From positions 13,931,752 to 13,995,751 of the forward strand of contig NC_073692.1 of NCBI RefSeq assembly GCF_029784155.1: a stretch of DNA of 64,000 nucleotides. Direction: 5' to 3'. This document shows positions 24,701 to 36,700 of this stretch, in pieces. The notes beneath the pieces are model-generated. The model had not been told where the DNA came from. It worked only from the letters and a program-made list of their open reading frames with translations, and made no database searches. Source of the stretch: Uranotaenia lowii (Eukaryota > Arthropoda > Insecta > Diptera > Culicidae). Positions within the stretch are counted from its first letter, which is position 1. Every line of letters starts with the position of its first letter. Position numbers and translations under genes: made by a program.

Positions 24701-27700
24701 ATGTAAGCAACATTTATTTTAAATTTGTTACTCAACACAATAATGACATAATACGGAAAATCACAAACTGATTCTAAGAATCATTATTAAATAGCTCCGG
24801 TTATAAACAACAGTTGATTTTTTTGAATTGCCACCGCGATCTTTACATAAAACTAGAATTTCTTTCACTTAGCTAGATCGTGATGTAAGTTTGTTGCAGA
24901 TTACAGTTTGCTTAACCTGTATAAGGCTAGGAATCTTATTCACTGTAGTAATGAATCAATATTTAAGTGCAGCGATTTCTACCTCATTTCACACTTCGGT
25001 GCTAAATAAACAATAAAAATTCTAAAGTGCAACTGATGTAATTCATCTCTTTTTGGTCATACCTAAACTTTTTGTATTGATTGATAGGTATATAAAGATA
25101 TTGTAGTCGAATATCTGATCATGAGGTGTTTAAAATATATTTGAATTGACTGCATAAAAAACATGCGAATTTCTTTGTTCTATATGGACTAGGCACATCA
25201 ATTGGTAAAGAACAACTGATCCGTGAGTCATCTACCTGTGGACCATACGGTGACGAACGAAAATACTTTCAAACATGTACGCTGATCGAATGTGAATAAG
25301 CGTCACGAAACCGTGACGCAGGACTTTCGATTGGTAGCCAAGTCAGTAGTGGACTAACGATTAAAATGGACACCAACAAAAAAGGAATAGAAAAGGAAAC
25401 CTCTCCCAGAACGCGAGTCGAACGTCTGGAGGGAATGCTTAAGTCACTAAAGTCAACAGCCGGCGCGTGACCAGATTGTGATTGCAGTTTTTTTTTCCAG
25501 TTTTGTTCTTTGTCGATTTTTTTTTGTTTTCTTAACAGCACAGTGAACTTGTTCGCGCGCCACTGTCTCACTCGAGTGAGCCATTCAGTTAAAAGGGGTG
25601 GATTATGCGGAAGGAATTCTAATTCATTACCAGAATGGTGGGTGCGTGTGATTTTTTTTCAATCGAAGAAAAATCTTTAACAGTAGGGCACGCGCATGAA
25701 ATTTAAACAAAGCAAAAGCGTGTGCTAGTTTATCAGGTGGCATAAGATCAGCGTTTCATCAATCGAATCGTTTTGGTTCATTGTTATCCACCTGAATGGA
25801 GGAAAGTATGCGTTGTGGTCTCATATTTAGCCGGCCGGTGTTTTTACTTCAGGTATTGCGGGTTAATTGGTCTCTAGATTAAATGTTTACCTAAGTTTAT
25901 CTTTCAAGCTGGTTGCCCAAACTGATCATATTAGATGCAAAAATGGCGCAGCTGAGACCAAACCAATTCACAGAATCCAGAACCCAATTCAGATAATCTT
26001 TTGAAAGAGACATAAAATTTTACGCTAGTTTCCCAGAATCATCAAGGTTGAGTTAATGAGTTGTAAACAGAGGTTAAAATTACAATCGATTAAAAGTTTA
26101 TGAACCATTAACACCTCCAAGTAATTTTTATATCAAGTCATCTTTTTTTCTCTTAATTTTTTCACTTAATCGAATAGGAAACGTTTTTTTTTTCAATACC
26201 TAATCAACCGGAACTTATTTCTGGTTTGCTTAATTTATTGAACTCTACAAATGATACTGTTAGATTAGCAAAAAAAATAATCCAAACCTGAAACAGTTAA
26301 GGAACGTTGCCAGCAACCACCGATGTGTAAAACTGGATTCGACTTTTTCCTGATTTTTGTTTTTGTCGAAACGAGTTGGGGTTTTTTTCTTCTTCAAACC
26401 ACACTTGCATGACCAGCCGGCTGAAACGTCGATGAATGGTGTTTTTTTTGCTCTCGATTAATTTGTACAGTAAGTAAGGCAGCAATTCAGTTTTAAATTT
26501 AGTTTGAATTAGAATCTCGCGTAACTTTTGATTCTGTTGATGGAACTTTTTCGAAACTTCACAAATGCTATTTTTATTTTTCAAAAATCACCTCGCGAAA
26601 TTTCAATGTTAGAAATTGGCCCTTGGTATGGTTTCCAGAAGTCATGAGGTGGAAACTTAATCGAAACATTGATTTCAAACTTAGTAAACAAGCTTTCAAA
26701 TAAATTTAAAATGACAACTTTAACTGTAAATAGAATAATCTACTTATGTTGTTTGACTTTGCTGTTTCAATTAAAATGTTTCATATTTTATACTTTTGAT
26801 AACATTATCAACTAATAACACTAGTTTACAGCATTTTCGAACTAAGTAAGCTGAAGATTACTTCTAAACGGTGATACGGTCAAAATTTGGTCAATATCAA
26901 CTTGACGTATTTCGTTAAATTTTGCATTTAAAAAACCTGAACACCCCTCATTTTTAAGGTGTGTATGTGTAGAATGTTGCTCCTATTTTGATTTTGGAAT
27001 TCACTCTTCAGTTGTCAAAATGCCGTCCAAGGAAGAAGAGCAGCGTATCAAAATTTTGCTCGCGCATCGCGAAAATCCAAGCTACTCGCACGCAAAGCTG
27101 GCAAAATCGCTAAAAGTTGCCAAATCAACCGTTACAAATGTAATAAAAGTGTTTGGGGAACGTTTGTCGACAGCCAGGAAGTCTGGATCGGGGAGAAATC
27201 GAAAACTGGAAGCCGCTGAGACGACAAAGAGAGTTGCCGGTAGTTTCAAGCGAAACCCTAATCTCTCTCCGAGATGCCGCAAATAAGCTGGGTGTATCGT
27301 CTACAACCGTGCATCGAGCCAAAAAACGAGCCGGACTATCGACTTACATGAAGGTAGTGACTCCAAATCGCGATGATAAACAAAATACGACGGCCAAAGC
27401 GCGATCCCGGAGGCTGTACACGACGATGCTGACGAAGTTTGACTGCGTGGTAATGGACGACGAAACCTACGTCAAAGCCGACTACATGAAGCTTCCGGGA
27501 CAGGAGTTTTATACGGCAAAAGGAAGGGGAAAGGAAGCAGATATTTTCAAGCACATGAAACTGTCAAAGTTCCCGAAGAAATATCTGTGTAGTATTGTAC
27601 TAAATCATACATATTACGTTTGACGGCTCAGAGCTCTGCACCTACTGACTGATTCGAGAGTATGAACATGAGGTTAGTTATACTGGAGAGAGCAACAGAG

Positions 27701-30700
27701 AACGACGTCATCTACGCGACGGCCCAAGCTCGATACTACATTTGACGACGAGGATGAAAATGTAAGTATTTCCGTAGAAATTTTTGGATAAAAAAGCTTG
27801 AGAAGTTGAATTCATGTAAGTTGAAATGGGTCAGTCGCTTAAATGCGGAAAGATTGGAAGTCTGACACCATTATGCGTAAAAGCAGGAACATGAAAATTG
27901 GAAGGAAATAGAACAGTCGCTTAAATGCGGATGACAGAAGGTTCTGTTCTATTCTGCGGGAGAGCAGGAAAAAAAAGAATCGCTTAAATGCGGATGAAAG
28001 AAAGAGGATGAAAGACGGCAGAGTGGAAAACACTGATATCGCTTAAATGCGGGTTCCCTGCTGGCTGCTATGCGAAAAGAAAGGAAAGATAATTAATAGA
28101 TTTAAGAAGGAACGACGATGGTTGAACGAAAGAGAAAGAAAGTGCATTCAAAACAGAGTGAGATCAATGTGTGCAGAAATTCGAAGGCTTGTAAACTGGG
28201 CTGCCAGTTGACAATGTTTGACTTGGTTGGAAAATATCTTAGATAAATATTCTTCCATTCTCAAAAACGTGTAAATTATTGGGAAATCATGAGTTGAAAG
28301 ATGGCAGATAAAATGTTGCAAGATCAAGGCCGAAATGTTTATTTGTGAGGATTGAGATTATGATTTTATAAGTTGCAAATGAATAATTGTGATCTGCAAG
28401 GAGCGTTATTAGGATAATGATGCTTGAAAAACAAAATAGAAAGGTAAACTTGAAAATTGAGTGAAAATGTTGAAGTTTTCAAAAGGAATTGGAATAAACA
28501 AAATTATAGGAGAAGAAATTAATAGGGAGTAAAAAGTGGAAAGTTGAACTTTAGAGGTCAAGAGGTGAAGATAGAAGTTGAAAAATATAATTTTATGTTT
28601 TGTATATTTGTTGAAAAGAGATTTCCTTGAAAGCACGAAGATGCAAGTTAAACTGGATATTAGAATTACAATTGGATGAAGAATAAACAGAAATATGAAA
28701 CTTGCAGTCTTTTAGCAATTATTCCAAATTGAATCTGGAATAGGAAAAAATCTTTGATTGACAGCTTGTAGTTGAAATATGCTTAAAAATATTGGAAATA
28801 TTGTATTCATAGTTGGATTTGAATGAGAGAAGTCAATGGATAAACAGGAAGTATGAAATTGAAGACTAAAGCTATGAAGAAATTTGTATGATGACTTCGG
28901 AAGCAAATGAGACTCAAAGCACAGATTAGATAGCTGATAGCAGAATTTGAATTAATGAAAATGCAATGCAAGAAATGAAACTCTGAAATGTGAGAATGGT
29001 ACAATTATTGAAACGTGATCGGAAAAGTATTTCTGGTAGGTACTTATCCGTTAAAAGAACTTTGAAATTTGAATTTGTTAGTTGAAAACTGGTTTTTTTA
29101 ATAAAGTTTGCAATTGGTTACTGGATTCTGAAAAGCATGAATCAAAGATAAAAGTTGGTAGTGGTTTGAAAGTTTAAAGTTCGAAGTTTATAGTTGATAT
29201 TGAAATTGTGGTGTTGAACATATGAAAGTTGGAAGTAAAATACTGCAAGTAAAAAAAAAAAAAATCCGACAGGAAAATGCCAATCATATTAAGAAATATT
29301 GGAAATTTGAAAGTAATAGACGAAAATATAGAATCTTGCGAAGTTAATGTCGGGAGTAAATTTCTTAAAATTCAATTCCACTTAGAGATGGCATTTCTAA
29401 GAGGAAATTAAAACCGAAAATATGTAAATACAAGATTATATAAAGAGTCAGAAGTTATTAGTTTTTCGTTTGCTCTAGTTTGGTAATCAGAGTAGATCTG
29501 CTGAGATTAATGTTGTGAAGGAAAGCGTTAGCAGGATAATGGAGGGGCTCGTGATATAGCTCAGTTGGCAAGTCTGTTGTCTCCTGAGCAGATGTCCGCG
29601 AGTTTCGAGCCCAAGAGTAAACATCGAACACAGTTGTACCGGATAAGTTTTTCAATAACGATCCGCCAACTGTAACGTTGATAAAGTCGCGAATGCCATA
29701 ACGATGGTAAAACGACTATAATCGAAACAAAAAAAAAAAAAAAAAAAAAAGGATAATGGAGAGAACACAGTCAGTCTGTTAATTATGTTAAAACGAGAAT
29801 GTTCTCGGATTTACTGCAGAGATAAACGTCATGTTAGCCATGCCGGGAGAATGAAATTTGTTGAAATTTGTTGAACCGACATGATAGTGGAGAGTCTGGT
29901 AAACCACATTATTGTTAAGAAGTTTGGTGAGCCTTTTGATGGGAATGTTTCGGATTTTTATGGGTAAGAATGAATTCTTTGAGTTCGGGAGCCGTGTTTT
30001 TGACCGATGCGGGGATTTATTCGAAATCAGGTTTAGTTGGCATATGCGTCAGATGGCGTTCGATGACTCGAGAAATTAATTGTTGAACCTTATATTCTCG
30101 AATGTGTTTATGTAGGAAATCAAGCCTGTTTTAGGCTGATGTTAGCTAGTCACAGAGATGAAGATCAACGCACGAAGCCTTGATTCGATAGAAGAAACGG
30201 GATTTGCTCATATAGGGAGAACTGCTTGGCCGATTGACCTGTCAATTAACCGAACATGAACCATTAGACCGATGTTCAAAACCTGGTGATTAGATAAAGA
30301 TAAACGGTTTACATACAGCCTCATAGAAGAAGGATTCATCGACCCGGGAAATTGGAACTTGTTTACTTAGGTATGGAAAAACTTACGATGAATAAATTTA
30401 ATATTTTCTGGTTGTCCTAGTTGCTTTGAAAATTTCGGTGTGAGAGAGAGTTGGATGCTGTAAACTCGATCAAAGAGCGTTACAACAATGGTCATAGAAT
30501 GTTGATAAAGCTCATGTTCAAGACTTATAAGTTTATAGTTATCGTTCGTTGGATAATCCGGCGACGTGATACTCGGATAGTTATGCTAAGGAGCTTAAAA
30601 ACTGCTGCAGTGAAAATTTAAAAAAAAGGAATACGTGGGGGCGGATATGGATGAACTAATGATATAGTATAGAAGACCCTTTCTGTGTTGCCATAGAACA

Positions 30701-33700
30701 ACTTTAACAGCACATCAACGGAGCTCAGCCCGTCGTTGAGTTCAGTAGCCACCATATCGACGTTAATAAAACGAAAACAGACTTCAGTGAGGTCATAAAG
30801 CGGTTAACTGGTTAACACAGATCTTGGCTTGGGTTTTTCGGCCAGCATTCATCAGTAGAAACGGTTCGGGGTCTATCAGCGAAGAGTTGGATTGATACGA
30901 TTCCTTATTAGCCATAACAGGGCGGTGAAGTTAAACGGTGAACCATTCGGTTTTGGAAGTCACATTGGTACACAGCGATGTGAACTGGATATTTTCGTTG
31001 AATCAGTGACATCCGTCTTCTCGACAGTTCAGGGACTTTCTCAAGGATGCTTTTGGTCATGGTATACACAATGAAATGCTATCCAGTTGAACTTCTCGTA
31101 GAAGGATGTTAGAAGAGGAAAAAGAGAGAGAATGTGTTACTGTGAGTAACGTGAAGGTATGTCTGAATAGAATGAAGAGGCGAAAAAGAAAGAACAGTTG
31201 ACCAGACGAGATATGTAGGAGAGTACTTAATCGAAGGCACGGCTTATCGTCATGGTTCAGTTATCTTCGTATCGCAGCAGTTCAAGGCAAACTGGCTTTC
31301 TGCGGCGAAGAAGGTGGCTGTACAAAATCTGACGACAGGGATTAAGCGTAAGGCCCGGCAATTCGGATTTGGAAAAGCGGAAGCCTAACTGAATATTTTT
31401 GCTGAATTTTATACTAATTAAACTTGAAACAGAAATTTAATTTGATTTTTTTAAATAAACGATTTCACCGATTTACACGCGTTTTCCCTTGACCAAATTT
31501 TGACCGTATCACCCTTTAAGGAGTATAAAGCATGATCATTGATAGCAGAATATTCAAACGACATTAGTGGCTAAAACTAAATGTTTGTTACAAAACCAAA
31601 TTTTATGTTCCAGGGTAGCTTTAATTACTATGGTTTTTTCGTATCTCAACATCCTCTAAATTATTGTTTTGATGCCAATAAGCACAGAAGGCTTAAAACA
31701 TCAATAACAGCAATTTTTTGCTTGGACTGAATTAAACGTTTTTGAACGTTTTCTTTCAAAATCGAATTTACCGTCAACGGGGGCAACATGCAACAATTTT
31801 CAACTTCAATGGCTTCTAAAATCTTAATGCTTACAGATAATCAAAAGTTTTAAGATTGATGGGACACCAAACTGACGTAGTCAAAAACATGCGATTTTCA
31901 CCCTACTAAGAAAAAGGGGTAAGTTGCAAAAAACTCTGTAATTAATGAAAAATCAAACGAAAACGTATGAAAATTTTTTCTGTCTAAAATGTTTTTAAGA
32001 AAAAAGTGTTAATCCGCTGCATAAAATTAGGGGTAAAAAATACTACCAAATATTCTATTACCTTAAATCATGTAAGGGGCTATTCAAATATTACGTAACG
32101 AATTTGGGGGGGGGGGGGGGAGGGGGTATAGCAGTTTGTTACGGTCAGTGGATTCTGGATAGAAAATCTGAAACAAATGTGTTACGTAGGGGGGAGGGGT
32201 GGTTGAAAATGATCGAAAATTGCGTTATGTAATATTTGAACGGCCCCTAAATAAATCTTAGGATGGATGAAATTTTAATGTTAACAAACGCATAATGCAA
32301 AACAATCATATCCAGGCATATGGAAACCGATTTATGAGATTTAGTTCTGATTTGCATTTAGTTGCATTTTGCCCCAGTCAGCTAATTGAATTATAAAAAT
32401 ATTTATTTCAAAAACTTGGTGATTGTTCGAAAAATATTTATACGCCAACAGTATTGGTATTGGATAATGAAAACAATATAAAGTTTGTAGGTGATATCAT
32501 TAAGCCAATCCGTCATACTAGGTAAAGTTTTTTACGGCATCGAAAAATGTGAAAATTTGTACATCTATTGCTCGATTTTGTAATTTTTTTATGAGAATCA
32601 AAAATTTTAAAAAACTCTTTCACGATGTTAAAAACTATGTCATCATCAATTTGTTATCATTCAATGATAACTTTATTACAGTATATTGAAATAAAAATTG
32701 AATGAGTGTTGTGGTATACGAATGTTGCTAACACTGCTTTTGCATGTTGCCCCGTTTGACGGTACTCAAAAGATGGGCAATGTTGATGCTTACATTTAGG
32801 GGCAAAAATTATAAACATTTCACAATATTTTCTGGCATCAAAAATAAATGAAATTTTATCTTCATGCAATTCCCTAGGTCCTCCCACTGTTCCTATGTTC
32901 TTTTTTTTTCACCCAAACTTAACCATTTGATAGGGTTTTTAGCCATTTGTTTTATAACTCTAAAACTATACCTTTACAAAGGAAAAAAGTTAAACTTTCA
33001 TATAAAACAACCCATTTGCTTCTAAATGCTATCATCATCAACAGTAGAGGTTTTTCTTGTGAGTCTTTGAAAAAAAAAACAAATATTTTAAAACTTTAAA
33101 CTAATATAAAAAAATTCCAACTACAAACAAAATTTAGCCTATTTGAAACTCAATTTAAAGGCTTTCAAACGTAGCAAACAGTTTTGAGATAATTTAACTT
33201 AAGACTTAGTTAATGATGATTATCTGCAAAAATTTCGTGTTGATCAAAGTTAGCCCGGTGATCAAAGTTCCCCCAGATTACGGTACTTTTTTTTTCCTAA
33301 ATTTCATATTTGGATCATAACTTAAAAACTTTTCAATTGAGATTTTTTGAATTTTATTTTCGGATTCAGTGCTTGATTTCACATTAAAAATTTGGATTAG
33401 TCGATGAAGTTCACGATTAAAAAAAAATCTAAACTAGTGTAATTTATCCAGCATTAAGAATAAAAAAAAGCCAATGTTCTAGTACATTTTGTCGGTTGCC
33501 GGTTTCCTTTCCTGCTTTAACAGCGAACTTTTCACATTCACTACAAATTGCTATCCACTTTTTTCTTCTGGTGTTGCTGTTGCAACTTTGTTGGCTTCGA
33601 TACCGGTACTCGCCATAATCCTTGTAATCTGGTTCACGTTTGCTAGAATCTCAATTCAACTCATTATTCAGCTTGTAGGAGCTTGTAGAATATCCAGTAA

Positions 33701-36700
33701 AATTGAATCGTAGAGCTGTATGTTAAAAAATGAATATTTTCGTTTGTTAATTACGGGCATTGAGATCTAGCCTTAGAATTGAACCTATTTCCAAAATGAT
33801 CCAAATTTTATTTGAGTGTCTTATGTTTTAAAAGGGCACGAAGCCTTTGCTTCGTGCCGCAAGCCGAAATGTGCCGGGATAAGGACGGGGGTATCCTGAC
33901 GGACAATCGTGAGGTGATCAAAAGGTGGAAGCAGCACTTCGATGAACACCTGAACGGCGCACATGCAGGAGATCAAGACGGTGGGGGAAGGTACATCGCC
34001 GGCGTAGCCAACGACGAAGACGAGCCACTCCCAACGATGAGTGAAGTTAAGGAAGCCATTCGCCAGCTGAATAGAAACAAGTCGGCTGGAAAGGATGGCA
34101 TCGCAGCGGAACTCATCAAAATGGGCCCGGACAGGTTGGCCGATTGCCTACACCGGTTGATAATCCGGATCTGGGACATTGAACAGCTACCGGAGGAGTG
34201 GAAGGAGGGGGTAATATGCCCCATCTACAAGAAGGGCGACAAATTGGACTGTGAGAACTACCGAGCGATCACTGTCCTCAATGCCGCCTACAAAGTGTTG
34301 TCCCGAATCCTACTCCGCCGCCTAACGCCACAAGCAAACAGATTCGTGGGAAGTCATCAGGCCGGCTTCATGGAGGGACGGTCTACGACGGACCAGATAT
34401 TCACATTAAGGCAAATCCTCCAAAAATGCCGTGAACACCAAGTCCCTACGCATCATCTATTCATCGACTTCAAAGCCGCATACGACACGATCGACCGTAA
34501 CGAGCTATGGAAAATCATGGACGAGAACGGCTTTTCCGGGAAGCTGATCAGACTGATCAAGGCGACGATGGATGGAACGCAGTGCTGTGTGCGGATTTCG
34601 GGTGAATTGTCGAGTTCATTCGAATCGCGCAGGGGGCTTCGACAAGGTGATGGTCTATCCTGCATGATGTTCAACGTGGCGCTAGAAGGTGTTATTCGAC
34701 GAGCGGTGGGCGAAATGCGGGGCACGATTTTCAACAGATCCAGTCAACTTATCTGCTTTGCCGATGACATTGATATAGTCGGCAGATCATCTGTGGCGGT
34801 GGAGGAGATCTACCGCAAACTGAAACGCGAAGCAGGAAGGATTGGGTTGATGATTAATACGTCCAAGACGAAGTACATGCTGGCCTGCGGATCCGAGACC
34901 GACCGAACCCGCTTGTCCAGTAATAACAAGGTCACGATCGACGGCGACGAGCTGGAGATAGTCGAAGACTTTGTCTATCTCGGCTCACTGGTGACCGCAG
35001 ACAATGACACCAGCCGTGAGATCCGGAGGCGAATTATCAGCGGAAGTCGTGCCTACTATGGACTCCACAAGCAACTGCGGTCGAGAAGACTTAGCCCTCG
35101 CACAAAGTGTAACCTGTATATGACGCTTATTAGACCGGTTGTTCTCTACGGGCACGAGACATGGATATTGCTCGAGGAGGACCTGCGTACACTCGGAGTA
35201 TTCGAGCGACGAGTGTTAAGAACCATCTTTGGCGGCGTACAGGAGAACGGAGTGTGGAGGCGAAGGATGAACCACGAGCTCGCGCGACTCTACGGCGAAC
35301 CCAGTATCCAGAAGGTGGTTAAGGCTGGCCGGATACGCTGGGCAGGACATGTTGCGAGAATGCCGGACGACTGTCCTGCAAAACAGGTGTTCGCTACGAA
35401 TCCGGTAGGAACAAGACGAGCGGGGGCGCAACGAGCGAGGTGGTTAGACCAAGTGGAGCGTGATCTGGCGAACGTGGGGTGCCCGAGAAATTGGAGAACG
35501 GTTGCTATGAACCGAGTGAATTTTAGGAATTATGTTCGTCAAGTTATGTCGTAAGACGGAATACTATGTAAATAAAAAAAAAAAAAATAAATGTTTTAAA
35601 AGGTTTCATTAAAAACTGATAAATTCCTCACAAATAACCCCTTAGTTTTATTTATATAATCAAAAAACTCTGTTTGAATTCAATTGGTGTTCATACGTTG
35701 AAAACAATAAAAAAAAACTTGCCTTATACATTATTGGATTTTGTAAAAAATTTGAAATTGTAAAAAACTGGTTTCTTCATACAAGGCAAAAAAGGAATTC
35801 TATTGATACTTCGGTACCTGAAATTTTAGATCAGGATCAATTTTGAAATAATTGAATCTGAATTTTCAGTTGTTGAAATACTTACCCGAGGATCTATTCT
35901 GAAAATTTGGAATTAATCTTTTGAGTTGAAAATCAACCTCTTACTTACTGTATGTAAAACTTAGATCATTTAGAAATGAGACACTTTGTTTCGTTGATAT
36001 TGAAGTTCCCTGTAATCGGAAATACAAAATTTCAACAGCATTGTGTTGCCTGTAAAAAGTACTATCTTTCCCATTTTTTTCAAAACAAATTCATTCATTC
36101 GCATTACGGCCCTATGCACCGGAGGATCGACGCGGGAACATTAAGTAAGTAAGTAATTGACGCATTTCCAAGATATTTACGATGCAATTTAAAAAGAAAA
36201 AAAAAATGCATAGTATGCTTCAAAATCCATCATTATCAAATTGAGAGCTAACAAAGCCGTTGCTTGTACCTAAAATTACTACAGTAAAAACCCGATTTTA
36301 TCACCACCATGATGAATTTTAGAGTGATAAATCGGGGGGAGTGATAAAGTCGGGAGATTTTGAAAAAATGATTTTAATCCGTCTTTATCTAATAAATTAC
36401 TGCAAAAAACTCATATTATCCCATTTAAACAGTGTAGAGGTTTTGTAGTAGATATTCCCTTTTTTGACATACTACTAGTTAAAGGTCCTTTTTACATCAA
36501 AACATCATACAATATTGGTTTTACGCATCTTTAAACATCTTGTTTCGACCGGAGGCATCAGAAAAATTAAATGATCTTAAATGGTTCAAATCCTAATGAT
36601 CTAATTATTTCTTTGGTTATAGTTTACTGAAGATAAGATTCAAAGCTTCCGTTTAAATCAAAATTAAAAAAATTAATGTACCTGTCACATATTTCGCCTC

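Larger units (their letters stand above)
26867..31516 (+). mobile_element. DD37E-type Tc1/mariner element, interrupted
   Basis: The 25-bp terminal repeat beginning GGTGATACGGTCAAAATTTG is perfect at 26870-26894 and, inverted, at 31489-31513. With one more mismatch it extends to TA duplications at 26865-26866 and 31517-31518. At 4650 bp it is far longer than the usual 1.3 kb, because the middle of the transposase has been replaced by LTR-retrotransposon and other sequence (27588 to about 31268). Confidence 0.85.

Noticed and set aside
29861..31080. Retroviral integrase or envelope coding region in the LTR remnant
   Set aside because: Translations in all frames are stop-ridden and I could not place any diagnostic motif.
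33284..33285. Pairing the end near 33250-33285 with the left end at 31771 as one element
   Set aside because: A much better inverted partner for 31771 exists at 32743-32762, matching over about 25 bp.
33489..33713. 74-codon hydrophobic ORF
   Set aside because: Opens with TTG, has no splice or promoter context, and lies in AT-rich intron where hydrophobic frames arise by chance.
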